A stretch of DNA of 64,000 bases from Danio rerio. Its lineage: Eukaryota > Chordata > Actinopteri > Cypriniformes > Danionidae. The stretch is from positions 40,399,501 to 40,463,500 of the forward strand of contig NC_133184.1 in assembly GCF_049306965.1 (NCBI RefSeq). Reading direction: 5' to 3'. Position numbers and translations under genes: made by a program. The notes under the pieces are model-generated. The model ran no database searches and was not told the origin of the DNA. It saw nothing but the letters and a program-made list of their open reading frames with translations. How positions within the stretch are numbered: position 1 is the stretch's first letter; the number at the start of each line of letters is the position of its first letter. Of the stretch, positions 21,186 through 31,639 are shown piece after piece.

Positions 21186-22162
21186 TTTGCTCTAGTAATC
21201 CTTTGTTAGGAGTTGTTTGTTACAAAATGTTCAGCTCTTTGCTGTAAAATGGTTTAAGAATCAAGTTTTTAAAGCATAAACAGTTGGAGTCAGGTCCTGA
21301 TTTATTTGTATTATACAGAAGAGAGCGGTGTGAACATTCGTCAGAACATCTATTTGTTTGGAACAACTAGAGAGTGAATGTATGATGACATTATCCAAGT
21401 TGTGATGTATCAGTGACATATGGAATGCTGTTTCTGGGTCCAAGCCGAGTCTATTTATTCAGTTGTTAAATTATTTTCAGTAATATTACTCACTAATATG
21501 AAAATGATCATATGATTTACTTACAATACAGTTTGTAAAGTAATAATTTCTATCTTTTAGTATAGTGGTTCCCCGCCTTTTTTGCCTGAGACTCACTTTT
21601 CCCCCGGAAAATTATGCTTGTGATTCTTAGTAAGTCTTTTTTGACGAATTACAAATTTGTCCATTTTTTTTTTTGATCAGCCATAGGATGAAAAGAACTT
21701 TTGAAGGCAAAAAGATCATTCTGCTAACTGTCCACTGCTAATGGTAAAACTATGACGTGTCCCCCCACAGAGCTAGCTAAGGCCCCCTTGTGGGCCGGGA
21801 CCTCCCTGTTGGGAACCATTGTTTTAGTAGATAAATGGTAGATATATTATAAGTGAGACTTGCTTTGTTTACTAAATTAGTGGATCTTATAGGATTTGCA
21901 TTGTAAATATTAAATAAAAGTTAAATATGTATTATTTTTTATTTCATATATTAAGTTTTCAGTTACGACACACCCAAAATCATTCGGCATAAATCTGCAG
22001 AGTTTTTACAATATTTTGCGCAGAAATAAAAAAAAATATCGGCAGATTCTGTCTGGCCCTAGGCATATCACATATTATAGTGAATTTTATATAACAGACA
22101 CCAATATTTGAACACTTTAAAAAACATTAATCACTTTCTGGCCATCTGATATTAGGCATATC

Positions 22163-22193
<31 letters not shown>

Positions 22194-22279
22194 GGAATAC
22201 AACTCTTTGTAAATGTTTATTTGATGAGTCTCCTCATACAGTTTTATTGATGGCTTGGACCCGGAAGCTGCTTTGCAGT

Positions 22280-22463
22280 GGTCTCAAACTCAATTCCTGG
22301 AGGGCCACAGCTCTGCACAGTTTAGCTCCAACCACCTTCAACTCACACCTGCTTAATAGTCTATAGTAGTCTTGAACACCTTGGTTAGTTGGATCAGCTG
22401 TGTTTGATTAATGTTGGAGCAAAACTGTAGAGCTGCGGCCCTCCAGGAATCCAGTTTGAGACC
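22280..22463. mobile_element. MITE with GGTCTCAAACTC ends
   Basis: Imperfect terminal inverted repeats GGTCTCAAACTCAATTCCTG and CCAGGAATCCAGTTTGAGACC flank 184 bp that includes GAGGGCCACAGCTCTGCACA. A reverse-oriented copy lies at 63657-63842. Confidence 0.75.
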
Positions 22464-22991
22464 TATGCTTTAAAACATTGTCGTGATTTTTATTTTTTTA
22501 CTTTAATTTTTTTTTAAATCAGAGAAACATTGTGAGATTCACGCTGGAGAACTAAACCTGTGTAAAAACTGGTCGGAGTTTGAAACCGAATATTACTGGA
22601 TGCAGCATTCGTGTGAAATGTAGCAAATATTGCCACAAGGTATTACCGGTGTATGAACTACAGTAATAATCATTAAATGCAGTGCTGCCTTTTAGTTATC
22701 TAATTTATTTTATTTAAGGTTTCCATTTCAGATGACGATATACTGTAGTATTGTTTGAGGATCTCTCTTAAACCCTCAGTGATTTGTGTCCGTGTGGATG
22801 GTTAGTGGTGCATGAGATGGACTCAACCTGCTACCAGGTGTCCATTTTGTTTGATCTGATGTGTGATCTTGTGAGATGTGCTGTATTTGTAATCTTAAAT
22901 ATCAGAGACTGCTTTCCTAACTCATTAGTATTTCCTCTGTGGATGGTTATTTCAATCTGGCGTTGTAGTCAGAAATGTATGGTAAAGAAGA

Positions 22992-22997
22992 AATAAA
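22992..22997 (+). terminator. heg1: Candidate heg1 poly(A) signal AATAAA
   Basis: AATAAAG is followed within 20-40 nt by a GT-rich stretch (ATTTGTGTTTGTTTC), the expected arrangement of a cleavage and polyadenylation site. Confidence 0.5.
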
Positions 22998-23100
22998 GTT
23001 TATTTCTCATATTTGTGTTTGTTTCTTATTTATTATTAAGAGTTCTAACTGTTATCAGATTTTCAACATTATGCCCATTTCATGTTTAGATAGTTGTACA

Positions 23101-23259
23101 CAAGGGGGTGTAGCTAGTGGGGCGGTGGGGGGGACAGAGTGCATAGGGCTCTGGCAATTTAGGGGACCTGCAACAGTAAGTCCACCAGCCATAATGACTT
23201 GGGGGGCCCACTTAAAAATTTCTGTGCATAGGGCCCAAAAAAATCTGGTGACGCCCCTG
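23101..23259. mobile_element. hAT-type MITE with a perfect 8-bp target duplication
   Basis: GTTGTACA occurs at 23093-23100 and 23260-23267. Between them is a 159-bp element beginning CAAGGGGGTGTAGCTAG and ending GGTGACGCCCCTG, with internal near-complementary GTGCATAGGGC copies. An 8-bp duplication plus CAGGGG-type ends is diagnostic of hAT. The perfect duplication suggests a relatively young insertion. Confidence 0.85.
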
Positions 23260-23267
23260 GTTGTACA

Positions 23268-24876
23268 CAAGTCCTACTGTAAATACTATTTTCAAGGAAA
23301 AAGTAGCCTCTAAACAGTGTCACTCATCAGTTGACTGGTATCTTTTTAGAAACTTAATTCTAAAATGCAGTAAATTAATAAAGTTTAGGCTGAAATGCAA
23401 GTTTTATGTGGTTTATGTTGGTAATAACAAGAGCAGCATTTTAAAACAAGTTTTGTGGATTTCTATAAGACTAATTGCTTCAAGGTTTTCCCCAGTTTGT
23501 TCTTTGTTTTTATAAAAACATGGCTTATGTGTGCGTACTTTTCTCAAGTCAATGGAAATTATGGCAAGATTAGGTCAGATTAGGCAAGGGAAGTTTTACG
23601 CCCTTGTTTTGCATGTTCAAAATCAAATTCATTTTGTGCAACCATATGATACTACGCCTATAACTTAATACTGTGTGCACAGCTAGTGTTTTTCAGCCAA
23701 TGACAAACTTCCGGTGAAAGCTTAATGTGACCATTTTCAATTTCATAAGGTTCCTTTTACAGCACTCATTTTGTTGTTCAAGCCTAAAACGAGATGAAAG
23801 ACAGTGTAACCACTAGCACTGTCATGATCAGCAGGCGAGCTCAGAAACTCCATTAAAAATACTGGGGTAAAATAAACTGTCATATTTTAAGGACATGGTG
23901 GGGGAAATGGAATTTAATGCAGTACTTCTGGTCTGAGACCCAGTTTATATAGTAAATCTATCAGACAGTAAAGATAACCGATTAAAAAAAAAAATTACTC
24001 AGACCTTAAATGTGGCAATTTTATGATGGAAAGACAGTTCACGGGAAGTTCTGAGGCTGACTGACTGAAATTAAAAGTTTGTGTGGAGGTGGCGTTTTTT
24101 AATTGTAAATACAAAATCTAAATACAACTAAATGATATTCAACTTTACAAGACTATAAAAATAAATAAATACAAAGTTACAGAAATCATCCAAACTAAAA
24201 ACAACAACAAAAACAACGTAAAACAGATGACGTCTATTGCAAGTTGATACAAATACAAATAAATTAAGCATTTTTATTGTTTGCTTTAATTTTAGCCAGG
24301 GCATCTGAATATGTCATTTATAAAGACAATACGTATGGGGGGGATTTTTAAATATTTGCATTTATTAATAAAATATTTGGCTAATACAATGACAATATTT
24401 ATCAAATCGTGCAATCGAGCCATCTTTTGTAATTCCGTATATTGTAATGTGAAAGTCAATTACCACAGTCAATTATCAATTGCACTGCTTTCCAGAACGA
24501 ATGAGCAAAACTGCAAGTATGAAATATGTGTTATGTGTTGTCAATTAAGTGTTTGCATAAATGGGATGGTGAAATTTTTTTAATTAAATTTTAAGTGCCG
24601 AACCCCAGTAGTTTTTTTTTTTTTTATTTGAAAGCTCAACAACATTACAAAAATATAGAGAAAACTATAAATCCTATAACAACAAAAAATAGACAACACA
24701 AAAAGAGAAACAAAAAATTATGCCAGGGGTAATATAAATTATAATAGATCACTTTAAATTCATCTTAAAGGAAGGTCGCAGTCATGTATAAAAGGTCAAA
24801 TAAAATACAGTCAGCTGGGTATTATAGAAAAGAGACAATACTGTAAAATGCATGTACAGTTATTAATTTTAAAGCT
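23268..24876. other. Intergenic; no feature recognised
   Basis: AT-rich DNA with scattered poly(A) or poly(T) runs (for example near 24610). No splice-consistent frame, RNA gene or classified repeat was seen. Confidence 0.5.
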
Positions 24877-26098
24877 TTAAAGGGCCATGAAACCCCCTCG
24901 TTTCAGCAGGGTGTTTTCACACCTCTACTTTCGAAAAAGTCAGAAAAGTGGGCGTGTCCAGCTCTGTTTAGGGGGGAGTGTCGGAGGAACTAAAGTGGGA
25001 TGGTGTGGGAGTGTCTATTTGTGCACGTGCGAGTTTCAGAGTCAAAATACACACCCACACAAACAGGAGAAAGCGATGGTGTTTAACCTACATGGACATC
25101 TGTAGTCGAATTATTTGCTGAATTAATAAATGTTGGACTTTAACTGCAGTTTGGCTCTTTCATTCAGGGAATTCATTCATGCCCCTCGCGACAAACGAGA
25201 TATTTGATTCGAGGAACTGCTCTAAGCGTGTATTTTTCATGCAATGTTTGATACCGCACGGCGAATGAGAGAAAAAAAAAACTCCGCATTTCCCGGAAAC
25301 TTAGATGCACACGGCAGGTAGCGTCAGAAAGCCGCGTGTGTTATTCCGGTCACTAAATGCGGTGCTAACATTTCTGCACTCAGTGCTATAGTTAACTTAA
25401 TTCGATATGAACAAACTGAATAAACAAAGAGCACTGGTCGCTCACTTACCAAATCTGTAGAGACAGGACAATCACCAGCAACTAGAGCCGCGTCTTTATG
25501 GAGAGAATACTACAAGCAAATCCAGATTTCAGCGTTTGCAGATGAGAACAGCTCTCAGGTAAACAATAATCCTCCTTAGACACGTAAGTTATTGTTGTCG
25601 AGCGTCGCGTACACTGTTAATCCACACGTGACTCTAGCTGAGCTCTCACAGAGAGAAAATGAAAACGAAACTTAACGGCAGCAAACTATAAAAGCAACAC
25701 TTCACGCTTGTTTTGCCAACACAACGTGGCGTCTTTGTGGTGTAAACACGGTGACACAAATGAATATTAATGAAGTTGCACAATAGAGCGCGCTGATTGG
25801 TTTGAACCAAGCCTTACTCATGCATTAATGTATCACACTGTAAGACGTAATAAGACTCACTCAGGCACAGACGCCCAGTCTGCACGCTGGAATACACGCT
25901 ATTATGTCATGACTGTGACGCAGCTTCAAAAATTCGTTTCAAACCGGAAGTACGAATTTGCTTGAAATAACGCAAAAACAACCAATTTACACTTTTTAGT
26001 GAAATATAGGTGTCCTAATAGTGTTTTTAGCAGTGTGGGACACATATACGACTGTCAAAAGCTCAAAAAATGTGTTTTGGTGTTTCGTGACCCTTTAA
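24877..26098. mobile_element. TTAA-target non-autonomous transposon
   Basis: TTAA at 24877-24880 with inner end AGGGCCATGAAACC, and the inverted counterpart TTTCGTGACCCT before TTAA at 26095-26098. The element is 1.2 kb and non-coding, with a rather CpG-rich core around 25170-25700. It is the same broad type (TTAA duplication, TTAAAGGG ends) as those at 1985 and 38447. Confidence 0.7.
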
Positions 26099-27508
26099 CA
26101 TTGCAGGAGGTAGAGATTGTATTCAAATAATATTTAAAATCTTTACAAAATAATGAGAAAAAGGGGCTTTACAGACGCCGAACGCCACTAGTTGTCGCCT
26201 GTTGTGTAACGTTTTGACGTCATACAAGACGCATATGCGTTAACACGTTTGTTGCAGACGTTTTGGCCCCAACGGCCTTCCATAGACGCAGTTTGTCTAA
26301 TGGCGCCAAATTTGGTTTGCCAGCTACAGCGTGCGGATGGTTACGTTTTCATTTGCTCGAATGTTTCGGAACAACATGAGCGTGAGTAAATATAATTTAT
26401 TTGATCGTTCTTCTTTTGGAACGATTTCTTTTTCGATTTTCATGGTCATTTTGGTGTTTCTGTTTCTTGAAATGCAAACAAAAGCAGATGAATGAAGTTC
26501 TGGTTCAAAGGTATTTCAATGAGGTGTATACAAATAAAAGCATTAATAACAACGAACCATTTACTCTAAACAGACCACAATGATTTATTCAAAATTTGGC
26601 TACAATTCAAACCAAAACTAATTTTTGCAGCTAAAGCCAGAATTTTATCTCATAAAAGCAAACATAACAGATGCACTGCTAAAATTGTCATAGTGTTTCC
26701 CCCCTAATCTACCATTTTAAACATGCTTAAATCAAGATACACACGACATGTAAAGTGTATCATTTCTTTGAGAAATCTAACAAAAATATGTTTGTTTAAA
26801 ACTAAGAACAAATGTGTCGATGTGATAGAACAATTAGACCTACATTTAAATTGAACAGACATTTCATTAAAACGTTTTCATTAAAATCCCGAAACTGTAT
26901 CTACGTTTTTTGTGTATGCAAGTTTTTACAGTACTTTTAGAAATATTTAAAAATGTCTCTATCAATGTTTTTAAACAATTTGATTTGATTTACCAAAGTC
27001 ACACATGTGGCAATGTCACATCAGTCATCCATAACAAAGCTTTTTCCTCATAAATGCAATAATATTCTAAAAAATAATAAAAATAAAATAAAATCATGTT
27101 TGTTTTATGAGCCAACTCTTCTCCTTATGATTAGCATTATTGTTTTGGGGTTGTGCAGTTTAATTCACAGAATTGCTACAAAGTATGCTGTAAACTGTAA
27201 ACTCACAGACTTTTTTGATCTATAACGCATGTTTATTCTACTCATTTAAAGTACAAAACATGTTTACAGATTGATATTTTCCTGATCCCTTAATTCTGTG
27301 GTCAGTTGTTTTGACAAATATAAAGAGATGTTTCTATATAATGTTGATATATACTTTCTCTGTGAATTTATGTTTTGAGATTTTACTGCAAATGTCACAT
27401 CCATTACGCTGGAATTGCTCATATATATTTTTGGTAGCTTCAAATTTGAATGTCACATCTCATTATTTAGAGATTTGCATGTCGTTATTCCTTATTTTAA
27501 ATTTGGAG

Positions 27509-27540
27509 GGTGGAGTTTCACACTTTCACTGTGTATATAA
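27509..27540 (+). promoter_or_regulatory. T2R gene 1 core promoter: GGTGGAG box and TATATAA
   Basis: GGTGGAG at 27509-27515 and TATATAA at 27534-27540, separated by 18 bp. The TATA starts 39 nt before the ATG. Both elements recur at nearly the same spacing before the other two T2R genes, including the much more diverged third one. This is inferred from conservation and position only. Confidence 0.6.
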
Positions 27541-27572
27541 GGAACTCACTCCTCTTAGTCCTCAGTGGAAAA

Positions 27573-28514
27573 ATGGGTTTCTTTTTTGTTTACATTAGCT
27601 TCTTGGCCTATGCCTTAGTCAATGTGCCAGTTTCTATTATCACTATCCTGATGAACGTATTTTTTGTGTACTGTATGTTTTCTTCAGAGAAAGGACAAGC
27701 AAACAGTGTAAAACCGCCGCTGAATGTTTTGCTGTGGTCCCTTATTGGATGCAGTCTTCTTCATAACATTTTCAACCTTTTATTTGTTTTGTATGAATTA
27801 GTTTACCCACCTGTCTGGCTGTACATTATTTCAGGTGCTACTATACTTTTCGCCATGAGGACAAGTTTTACTGCATGCCTCGGTCTGCAAATTTGTTACT
27901 TCTTGCAGATTGTTCCAGTCCGATGGCCTTGCTTTATCTGGATGAAGAAGCACATCAAACTCTTCATGTACGTCTTGTTGTTTCTCGACAGACTCTACTT
28001 TCTGTCTCAATATGTCATACGTGTTTTTCTTGAGATTCGGAGGGTAGTGATGTCCTTTAATTCATCCAGCGTTTATGACAACACCACCAGCCAGTCAGCA
28101 GATTTCGGATACTACATGTTTATCGCAGACTTTTGGCTGAAATGTTGCTATTTTTTCATTTGTCTTGGCATTATGCTGACGTCAGGCATCACGACTGTCG
28201 TCTACTTGTGGAAGCACATGAAGAGAATGAAGGAGAACACCAGCTCTTTATCTGCTCTTTGTAAAAGGCAGCAGATGAGAGTGACCATCATGGGCATCAT
28301 TCAGACGGTCCTCTTCTTCTTTGCTTCAGGGTGGCTCATGACTGAAGAGTTCATTGAGTGTTATTTTGGTGGTTATGATGTGGGCACCCATTTGGCTTCT
28401 ACTGTAATGGCACTGTATTCTCTTGGAACGACCTTACTTTTAGGGATTGGTCAGTCCAAATTCCGACTTCTGGCTAAGGATATCTGCAAAAAGACAAGAA
28501 AACCAAAATCCTGA
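27573..28514 (+). CDS. Bitter taste receptor (T2R family) gene 1, intact and intronless
   Basis: A single-exon frame of 313 residues, typical of T2R length, encodes a seven-helix receptor that would signal bitter ligands through gustducin-type G proteins. Helices lie at about 9-34, 50-74, 84-114, 127-148, 184-214, 236-258 and 275-296. The TM3/loop-2 block CYFLQIVPVRWPCFIWMKKH corresponds to the T2R YFLKIA...FLWLK signature. Loop 3 starts KHMKRMKEN and is followed by QQMRVTIMGIIQTVLFFFA. The C-terminal LGIGQSKFRLL replaces the usual LILGNxKLR. Sequons in extracellular loop 2 (N163, N170) fit T2R glycosylation. The first ATG after the TATA box is used; upstream in-frame sequence has no ATG and lies across the promoter. 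It is one of the fish T2R genes, but I do not assign an orthologue. ATTAAA at 28565 and AATAAA at 29331 are possible poly(A) signals. Confidence 0.88.
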   Translation: MGFFFVYISFLAYALVNVPVSIITILMNVFFVYCMFSSEKGQANSVKPPLNVLLWSLIGCSLLHNIFNLLFVLYELVYPPVWLYIISGATILFAMRTSFTACLGLQICYFLQIVPVRWPCFIWMKKHIKLFMYVLLFLDRLYFLSQYVIRVFLEIRRVVMSFNSSSVYDNTTSQSADFGYYMFIADFWLKCCYFFICLGIMLTSGITTVVYLWKHMKRMKENTSSLSALCKRQQMRVTIMGIIQTVLFFFASGWLMTEEFIECYFGGYDVGTHLASTVMALYSLGTTLLLGIGQSKFRLLAKDICKKTRKPKS

Positions 28515-29392
28515 AATTTAATTTGGGTTGTCACTTCTGACAGCAGATGCATTTATGAGCATGAATTAAAGAGGTAGATATTGGATGGGGAAAGTGACCT
28601 CATCATTTATTTTGTCTCGTGTGGTTTTAAACAAGTTATTTTATATAGATATTTTGAAAAATTCTGGTTCCATAGTATAAAAAAACTATTTTGGGTGGAT
28701 GATCCCTTTAAGAGGATTAAATGTAAAAACAGCACTAAATCTAATACGTGGGTGATTTTATTTCCATGCACATAAAGACTTTTTAAAATGATTTTTAATT
28801 TTCAAAGAGTAATACTGAAAAGGGTTTCTTTAAGATATTTTTTTTAAGTAAACATAGTTAGATTTGCCAGTACAACAAAGGGGTAATTTGTTGAAATCAA
28901 AGTACCCTGAAATTAAATCATTTTATATTTGCAAACCACAGACTCACTTTTCTACTGCTTGTCAAAAGGGTTCAGTGATTTTTGCAAATCTTGCAACAAA
29001 TTTGTCCTTTTGTCAAGTGGAGATTTGTTTATTTGGAATACTGTATCATACTTTCATTTATTTACTTTCGCATGCTTCATAGTTTTAAATGTCCATAGTT
29101 ATTTTTCAGAAATATACTATAGAAAAAGTTGATTAATCCTGTATTCTTTTGTACCACACCCACAGTCCAGTTGGCAGTTCTATGTGATAGAAATAATGAG
29201 ACGGTCAAAGTTGTATTGTTCACAGTCAAGCTGCTCTAGTAATAACTTTATTACAATCATCTGATCACAATGTCCTATACCTTCATAAATATTTCTATAT
29301 AAGTCTGTACATGTGGTCCATAAAAAAATCAATAAAGATTGTATTCAGCTTAACTAAACACTTGTCTTGGTTCTTTTTTATATATACACACT

Positions 29393-31375
29393 CACTGGCC
29401 ACTTTATTAGGTACTCCTTACCAGTACCGGGTTGGACCCCCTTTCGCCTTCAGAACTGCCTTAATCCTTTGGCAGAGAATCAACAAGGTACTGGAAATAT
29501 TCCTTAGAGATTTTGGCCCATATTGACATGATAACATAACGCAGTTGCTGCAGATTTGTCTGCTGCACATCCATGATGCGAATCTCCCGTTCCACCACAT
29601 CCCAAAGGTGCTCTATTGGATTGAGATCTAGTGACTGTGGAGGCGATTTGAGTACAGTGAACTTATTGCCATGTTCAGGAAGTTAGTCTGAAATGATTCA
29701 CTATGACATGGTGTGTTATCCTGCTGGAAGTAACCATCAGTAAATGAGTACACTGTGATCATAAAGGAATGGACAATGTCAGCAACAATACTCAGGTAGG
29801 CTGTGGCACTGACATGATGCTCAATTGGTACCCAAAGGGCCCACAGTGTGCCAAGAAAATATCCCACACAACATTACATGTCAAAATTATTTGTTTCTTC
29901 GGTGCACCGCGATGCAGATGTGGACAATTTGGCATTGGTTAAGTAATTATCATAACCGGTTATTGTGTACTGATGTCATTTATCTCATATGTGCTATGTC
30001 GCGGTTGCTTACTAGGGCGGGGGAGGCAAGCGCGAGTATTTATAACGCTCTAACGGTTCCTCTCCTCTTGGCTATTTTACAGCGATACTTCTGGATGCAG
30101 ACACGAGCGCGTGTCTGCAGAGTTTTCTCCACTGCTTCTATCATGGATCAGCTATCAGTTATCAGTATCACTCATCTGTGAAGAGCGCCAGCGCGCAAGA
30201 GCCAATCGCAGCCCTTTCTGTTGAGCGCGTGATCAATCAGAGGGGTGTAAAAACTTAATAGACAAGGCTCAGAAAGTGAGCGGGATATTTGTATTTGTTT
30301 ATTTGCTATAAATGCTTGTGTTGTTTAAATGTACAGTTTATATATCTGACTGTTTGTATTAAAGGACAAAATTGTATTACAGATAGTATATAAATATATT
30401 TATACATTTTAATACAAGAATTGCTGTGCTGTGCTATAGTATCTAGATGCAGCCTTTATGATGCAAGCTGAGATTGCGTCACTCAGCAATGCAATGTCAG
30501 ACACAATGCACTCAAATGGAGCTAGAGTGATGTCACTGTGAGGGTTAGGTGAGCCCATTAAAAAGCATTGGATGCAGCTCAGATTGGACTGCACCACGTC
30601 TGCATCCAGACCCCTCTCGTGCTGTGAAGAAAATATAAAACTGTATGAAAAGCATCGTCAATGCACCGTGATGCACTAAGATATCGAATTGAACTGAATC
30701 AATGGCATGATAATCGTAACCGAACCGTGAGACCAGTGTAGGTTCACAGCTCTACTATTACACCACCACTAGCCTGAACTGTTGATACAAGGCAGGATGG
30801 ATCTATGCTTTCATGTTGTTATTCTGATCCTACAATCCAAATGTGGCTGCTGAACTTGAGACTCATCAGACCAGGCAACGTTTTTCCAATCTTCTATTGT
30901 CCAATTTTGGTGAGCCTGTGTGAATTGTAGCCTCAGTTTTCTGTTCTTAACTGACAGGAGTGGCACTTGCTGTGATCTATTGCTCCTGTAGCCCATCCGC
31001 CTCAAGGTTGTTCAGAGATGATCTTCTGCATACCACAGTTGTAATGAGTGGTTATTTGAGTTACTGTTGCCTTTCTATCAGCTCCAACCAGTATGTCTCT
31101 TCTCTTCTGACCGCTGGCACCAACAAAGCATTTGCGCCCATAGAACTGCTGCTCACTGGTTATTTTCTCTTTTTCGGATCATTCTCTGTAAATCCTACAG
31201 ATGGTTGTCCCTGGAAAATCTCAGTGGATAAACAGTTTCTGAAATACTCAGACCAGTTCATCTGGCACTAACAACTATGCCATGTTCAAAGTCACTTAAA
31301 TCATCTTTTTTTCCATATTCTGATGCTCTGATCTGCAGCAGATCGCCTTGACCATGTCTACATGCCTAAATGCAT
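29393..31375 (-). mobile_element. Tc1/mariner-like transposon, degenerate, split by an insertion
   Basis: The left end reads CACTGGCCACTTTATTAGGT, the terminal repeat of a widespread fish Tc1-like family. On the minus strand, transposase pieces in N-to-C order are RRMGYRS...NRKLRLQF with NWTIEDWKNVAWSDES (around 30811-31005, first catalytic Asp), DGYFQQDNTPCH (around 29628-29867, second Asp), and VLKAKGGPTRY at the C-terminus (around 29420-29600). Frames are broken by several shifts, so it is inactive. The right end fades out after CCATGTCTACATGCCTAAATG near 31375 without a visible terminal repeat. Confidence 0.85.
29879..30756. mobile_element. 878-bp insertion inside the Tc1-like element
   Basis: The Tc1 sequence breaks off after ACATTACA and resumes at ATTACACCACCAC. 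ATTACA is therefore duplicated at 29873-29878 and 30757-30762. The insert carries GGTGCACCGCGATGCAGATG near one end and GCATCGTCAATGCACCGTGATGCA near the other, then CGGTTCG-type sequence ending GGTTCACAGCTCTACT. It has a CpG-rich middle. It is probably a hAT-like non-autonomous element, but clean inverted ends were not found. Confidence 0.55.
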
Positions 31376-31639
31376 AAATCTCATAAAAATTAAGCATTTT
31401 TCAAAGTGTCCATAAGCATTAAACATATTACTGTAAGTATCATTCATTTCATCTGAAAAACTGAAATGGCTCACTGTAATACAAAAATAAACAATTATGT
31501 TACAGTTGATGAGTATAACAGACACGTTTACCCAAAACAAAATAGTTAGTAATACCTCTTTTAGCAACTTGATGGTAAAGCCTTTTTGTTAACTTTGAAG
31601 TTAGTACAGATACAGTACATGTGATATTAATGTATATGA

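Larger units (their letters stand above)
19825..22997 (+). other. heg1: Probable heg1 3' UTR, invaded by transposons
   Basis: No coding frame follows the stop. The first strong polyadenylation candidate with a GT-rich downstream element is AATAAA at 22992. An AATAAA at about 21913 is an earlier alternative. Elements at 20392-21185 and 22280-22463 and a (TA)n near 22160 lie within. The true 3' end cannot be fixed without transcript data. Confidence 0.55.
26170..29082 (+). repeat. T2R duplication block, copy A
   Basis: This block aligns with 34190-36790. Landmarks in the same order are CACTAGTTGTC, TTTCGGAACAACATGAGCGT, GTAGCTTCAAATT, the T2R gene, and TTTGCAAACCACAGACTC. The coding part is nearly identical; the flanks are more diverged and differ by indels, including a SINE present only in copy B. 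The ends are approximate. Confidence 0.8.

Noticed and set aside
26341-26494. Small membrane-like frame (MFRNNMSVSKY ... FLFL.MQ.KADE) preserved in both T2R duplication blocks (second copy near 34336-34461)
   Set aside because: The frame, an in-frame 6-nt indel and the same stop are shared, which looked promising. However, most differences replace residues and few are silent, so purifying selection is not supported. A real microprotein would need transcript or ribosome evidence.
27510-27572. N-terminal extension of T2R gene 1 (and the same at 35228-35290) upstream of the first ATG
   Set aside because: The extension has no ATG and runs through the TATA box, so it is promoter DNA.
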